Assembly: GCA_023380575.1 (NCBI GenBank)
Contig: JAMCRM010000141.1
Location: 1-7,517, forward strand
Length of the DNA stretch: 7,517 nucleotides
Reading direction: 5' to 3'
Origin: Acidobacteriota bacterium
Lineage (GTDB): Bacteria; Acidobacteriota; Terriglobia; Bryobacterales; Bryobacteraceae
Shown here: positions 5,884 through 7,517 of the stretch, piece after piece
Numbering within the stretch: position 1 is the stretch's first letter
Layout: every line of letters begins with the position of its first letter
The notes under the pieces: model-generated
Seen by the model: only the letters and a program-made list of their open reading frames with translations
The model's database searches: none
What the model was told of the DNA's origin: nothing
Program-made: the position numbers and the translations under genes

Positions 5884-6525
5884 TTACGCCGTCTCGCCTT
5901 CCGCGTGGCGCCTGAGCATGATGAGCCAGATTCCCTGCGAATCGCGGGTCTGCCCGACGGTACGGAATCCGTATTTTTGATAGAGGTGAATCGCCGCGGC
6001 ATTTTCCGGTCGCACTTCCAGGCGTATTGTCGGGACGCCTTGCCGATCCAGATACGCCAGGCCGCGCTGCAGCAGTTCGCCTCCGACGCCCTGTCCCTGC
6101 ACCGCCGGGTGCACCGCGAGCGACAGGACGCGCGCATCAGCCCGCAGGCGCGCTTCGTGCGCATCGTGCCAGAACGCCAGCCCATTGCTCGCCGACACCC
6201 AGATCGGGCGTATCCCGATGCCATATTGCCCGCTAATCCAGCGAATAAACATGCGCCACAGATGCCCGTGACGGATGGCCGTGGTGAACACGCGCGGCAA
6301 GCAGGCGGGGGTGAAAATATAGCCCACGATACGTCCGTCATCCTCGCCCACCAACAGCGCGGCCGGCTCGGCATCCAGGCAGATGGCGAAGAGATCCGCG
6401 ACAACCCGCGGCGCAATCGCATGCCCGACATAATGCTGCACGCTCTCCGGAAAGGCCGCCAGAAACACTGCCCCGATGCCGTCCAGATCGGTAGACACTG
6501 CATTGCGATAAACGAACTCAGCCAT
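5884..6525 (-). CDS. GNAT-family N-acetyltransferase
   Basis: A 213-residue cytoplasmic enzyme expected to transfer an acetyl group from acetyl-CoA to an amine; the acceptor is unknown. The C-terminal half carries the GNAT core. Strand VLSLAVHPAVQ leads into the acetyl-CoA pyrophosphate loop QGQGVGGELL (143-152, matching Q/R-x-x-G-x-G/A). RLEVRPENAAAIHLYQKYGF (168-187) is the classic motif-B region with the Asn-x-x-A-x-x-x-Y-x-x-x-G-F pattern. The N-terminal half (about 5-75) gives the usual first strands and an EDDGRIVGYIF element. Residues 76-130 are an aromatic- and Arg-rich insertion that may shape the acceptor site and is longer than in minimal RimI-like enzymes. The ATG at 6525 has only a weak ribosome binding site but sits about 30 nt downstream of a good promoter. 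It is first in a two-gene operon with the PIG-L deacetylase, separated by one base. Confidence 0.92.
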   Translation of the reverse strand: MAEFVYRNAVSTDLDGIGAVFLAAFPESVQHYVGHAIAPRVVADLFAICLDAEPAALLVGEDDGRIVGYIFTPACLPRVFTTAIRHGHLWRMFIRWISGQYGIGIRPIWVSASNGLAFWHDAHEARLRADARVLSLAVHPAVQGQGVGGELLQRGLAYLDRQGVPTIRLEVRPENAAAIHLYQKYGFRTVGQTRDSQGIWLIMLRRHAEGETA

Positions 6526-6531
6526 TTCGGA

Positions 6532-6666
6532 TCACATCGGTCTTTCCACTTGCGCGCATTTTGCGACGGAAAAAGGCTGTTTGTCAATGGCATGCCGGTC
6601 CGTCAGCGTCCTGCGCAACCCACCCTGTTTGGCGATCAATTCCTCGAACGGCGCTACTTGCCCATC
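6532..6666 (-). other. Possible relic of an ABC-exporter C-terminal tail (weak)
   Basis: In a frame different from that of the tadC-like gene, the minus strand reads DGQVAPFEELIAKQGGLRR and continues open to a TGA at 6534-6532, just before the GNAT start. The pattern DG-x-V, then a (G/A)-P-F-E-E-L-I-A-(K/R)-x-G segment, resembles the last residues of ABC exporter nucleotide-binding domains. No Walker or signature motif is present, no start codon serves it, and it overlaps the tadC-like stop by 13 bp. It may be a truncated gene end or a coincidence. The proposed GNAT promoter also lies inside it. Confidence 0.2.
6558..6587 (-). promoter_or_regulatory. Candidate sigma70-type promoter for the GNAT/PIG-L operon
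   Basis: On the minus strand a perfect TTGACA (6587-6582) is followed by an 18-bp spacer and CAAAAT (6563-6558, four of six matches to TATAAT). The expected transcript start is near 6550, giving a leader of roughly 25 nt before the GNAT ATG at 6525. It lies in the 128-bp gap downstream of the tadC-like frame, so the operon need not depend on transcription from the right. Confidence 0.5.
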
Positions 6667-7517
6667 ATTCGGAAAACCTCCGCGATGCGAATGACCGCCG
6701 GTCCAAGGAGGACGACGAACAACGAGGGGAAGATAAAAAAGACCATGGGAAACAGAAGTTTTACCGGCAACATGGCGCCGGCTTCCCGGGCGCGCTGGGT
6801 GCGGCGTTCACGAGCGGTGTTCGCCTGGGCGCGCAGCACGCGGGCGATGCTCATGCCCATGGCTTCCGATTGCGCGATAGCCGTGGCGAACGCCTGAAGA
6901 TCGGGCACCTGCGTGCGCTGCCCCATCTCCAGCATCGCTTCGGCGCGGGACTTCCCCACGTGAATCTGTTCGAGGACCCTCGTCAATTCCATCTCGAGGG
7001 GGCCGTTCCTTTTCTCCACGACCTTCTGCACGGCGCCGTCGAACCCCACCCCGGCCTCGACGCTGACGACGAGCAGGTCGAGCACATCCGGCAACGTGCG
7101 CCGGATGGCGCTTTGCCGCGCTTCGATGATCCGCTGGAGCACAATGTCGGGCAACCAGAAGCTCCCCGCGACGATGCAGCCGACGGCCACCCAGATGACG
7201 ATGCCGGGCAAGGCGACATAGCGCAGCCCGAACAGCCCGGCGGGAATCATCACGACCAATGAGAGCACCTTCAAGCCCAGGTATTCCGGCAAGCCGATAT
7301 ACCGGGGATTCCCGGCCATATCCAGCTTGGCGCGGATTTTCTCCAGCGCTGTTGCCGGAGTCAAACTCAATAACAGATTTCCCAGCGATTGCAGCCCCGG
7401 CATCAGCACCCGACCGCCGCAGTCGATCACCTCGGCCCCCTCGGGGTCGGCGTCACCGGGCAGCAGCGCCGCAATGCGCCCCGCCTCTACCCGCACCGCC
7501 ACATCGTCGCGCAGCGG
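6654..7517 (-). CDS. tadC: TadC-like type II secretion F-domain protein, chimeric and incomplete at the 5' end
   Basis: The frame is open to the window edge; counting from a GTG at 7502 gives 282 residues. Residues about 39-282 are TadC-like, an inner-membrane platform component of Tad/Flp pilus assembly. They contain a helical segment leading into DMAGNPRYIG, membrane segments at about 77-93 and 97-118, the F domain (137-268: LPDVLDLLVVSVEAGVGFDGAV, long amphipathic helices, SEAMGMSIARVLR), and a closing membrane segment KLLFPMVFFIFPSLFVVLLG (248-267). The C-terminus looks complete, with TAG at 6656-6654. TadC proteins normally have about 70-80 more N-terminal residues including a first membrane helix. 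Those are absent and replaced by an amidohydrolase-like segment. No tadA, tadB, tadD or pilin gene is adjacent: GNAT lies downstream and unrelated coding sequence upstream. If expression starts internally, ATG 7403 (MPGLQSLG) is the only nearby in-frame ATG and has no clear ribosome binding site. Confidence 0.8.
   Translation of the reverse strand, partial: PLRDDVAVRVEAGRIAALLPGDADPEGAEVIDCGGRVLMPGLQSLGNLLLSLTPATALEKIRAKLDMAGNPRYIGLPEYLGLKVLSLVVMIPAGLFGLRYVALPGIVIWVAVGCIVAGSFWLPDIVLQRIIEARQSAIRRTLPDVLDLLVVSVEAGVGFDGAVQKVVEKRNGPLEMELTRVLEQIHVGKSRAEAMLEMGQRTQVPDLQAFATAIAQSEAMGMSIARVLRAQANTARERRTQRAREAGAMLPVKLLFPMVFFIFPSLFVVLLGPAVIRIAEVFRMMGK
7392..7517 (-). pseudogene. N-terminal fragment of an amidohydrolase fused in frame to the TadC-like sequence
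   Basis: Reading leftward from the edge, the frame gives PLRDDVAVRVEAGRIAALLP, then EGAEVIDCGGRVLMPGL. This is the standard opening of imidazolonepropionase/dihydroorotase-type amidohydrolases: a small beta sandwich with V-x-V-x-x-G-R-I-A and A-x-V-I-D-x-x-G-x-x-(L/V)-M-P-G-L. The family then requires a zinc-binding (I/V)-D-x-H-x-H. Here the next residues are QSLGNLLLSL, which belong to TadC, so the metal site and barrel are lost. The segment is about 76% GC by count over 7393-7517, against about 55% over 7261-7392. The gene would begin beyond the window. Confidence 0.65.

Noticed and set aside
5883..6593. N-terminal 237-residue extension of the PIG-L frame, making a 716-residue protein
   Set aside because: It runs opposite no stop codons only because it lies in an alternative frame of the GNAT gene. 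The translation is Arg/Cys/Ser-rich with no domain signal, and the GTG at 5882 starts directly with a membrane anchor.
5905..6897. Long plus-strand open frame of 330 codons antisense to GNAT and the TadC-like gene
   Set aside because: It spans two convincing minus-strand genes plus their promoter gap, is rich in Arg/His/Pro, and shows no recognisable domain. It is typical of antisense open frames in GC-rich DNA.
6561..7262. Plus-strand open frame of 233 codons opposite the TadC-like gene
   Set aside because: Asp/His/Arg-rich shadow of TadC codons with no domain and no ribosome binding site.

Overview
The window is GC-rich bacterial DNA, roughly 55-60% GC over most of its length. It holds five recognisable protein-coding genes plus one chimeric reading frame that runs off the right edge. 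There are no rRNA or tRNA genes, no CRISPR array and no complete insertion sequence. The gene types (a stand-alone Cdc48/Vps4-like AAA ATPase with a helical N-terminal domain, a DUF218 membrane protein, a PIG-L deacetylase and a Tad-pilus TadC protein) and the GAGTNN-hexamer intergenic repeats suggest an environmental Gram-negative-type bacterium. A PVC-superphylum or candidate-phylum member is my best guess, but this is weak inference with no marker gene behind it.

Layout, left to right. A near-leaderless AAA+ ATPase (99-1322, +) is followed by a 107-bp hairpin element made of GAGTNN hexamers with perfect 12-bp terminal inverted repeats (1329-1435). Next is a secreted protein of unknown family (1508-3127, +) with a very strong ribosome binding site. 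A second, one-armed relative of the hairpin element (3296-3357) lies downstream of it, so the two repeats bracket this gene. A five-TM DUF218 (YdcF/SanA/ElyC-like) protein (3425-4456, +) follows, again with a TATAAT-like box only 8 nt before its ATG. It converges on, and overlaps by 14 bp, a leftward gene pair: a GNAT N-acetyltransferase (6525 to 5884) and a membrane-anchored PIG-L deacetylase (5882 to 4443, GTG start one base after the GNAT stop). A good sigma70-like promoter precedes the GNAT gene.

The right end is anomalous. A frame on the minus strand (6654-7517 and beyond) encodes a TadC-like inner-membrane pilus-assembly protein whose normal N-terminus is replaced, in frame, by what looks like the first ~40 residues of an amidohydrolase. 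The join near 7392 coincides with a jump from about 55% to about 76% GC. This is a rearrangement or, more probably, an assembly chimera.

Functionally, acetyltransferase plus PIG-L deacetylase plus DUF218 protein fits small-molecule or cell-envelope glycan modification, by inference only. The AAA ATPase, the secreted protein and TadC have no visible functional link to that set. I did not find a convincing complete novel defence or metabolic system; the GAGTNN element and the TadC chimera most deserve follow-up.
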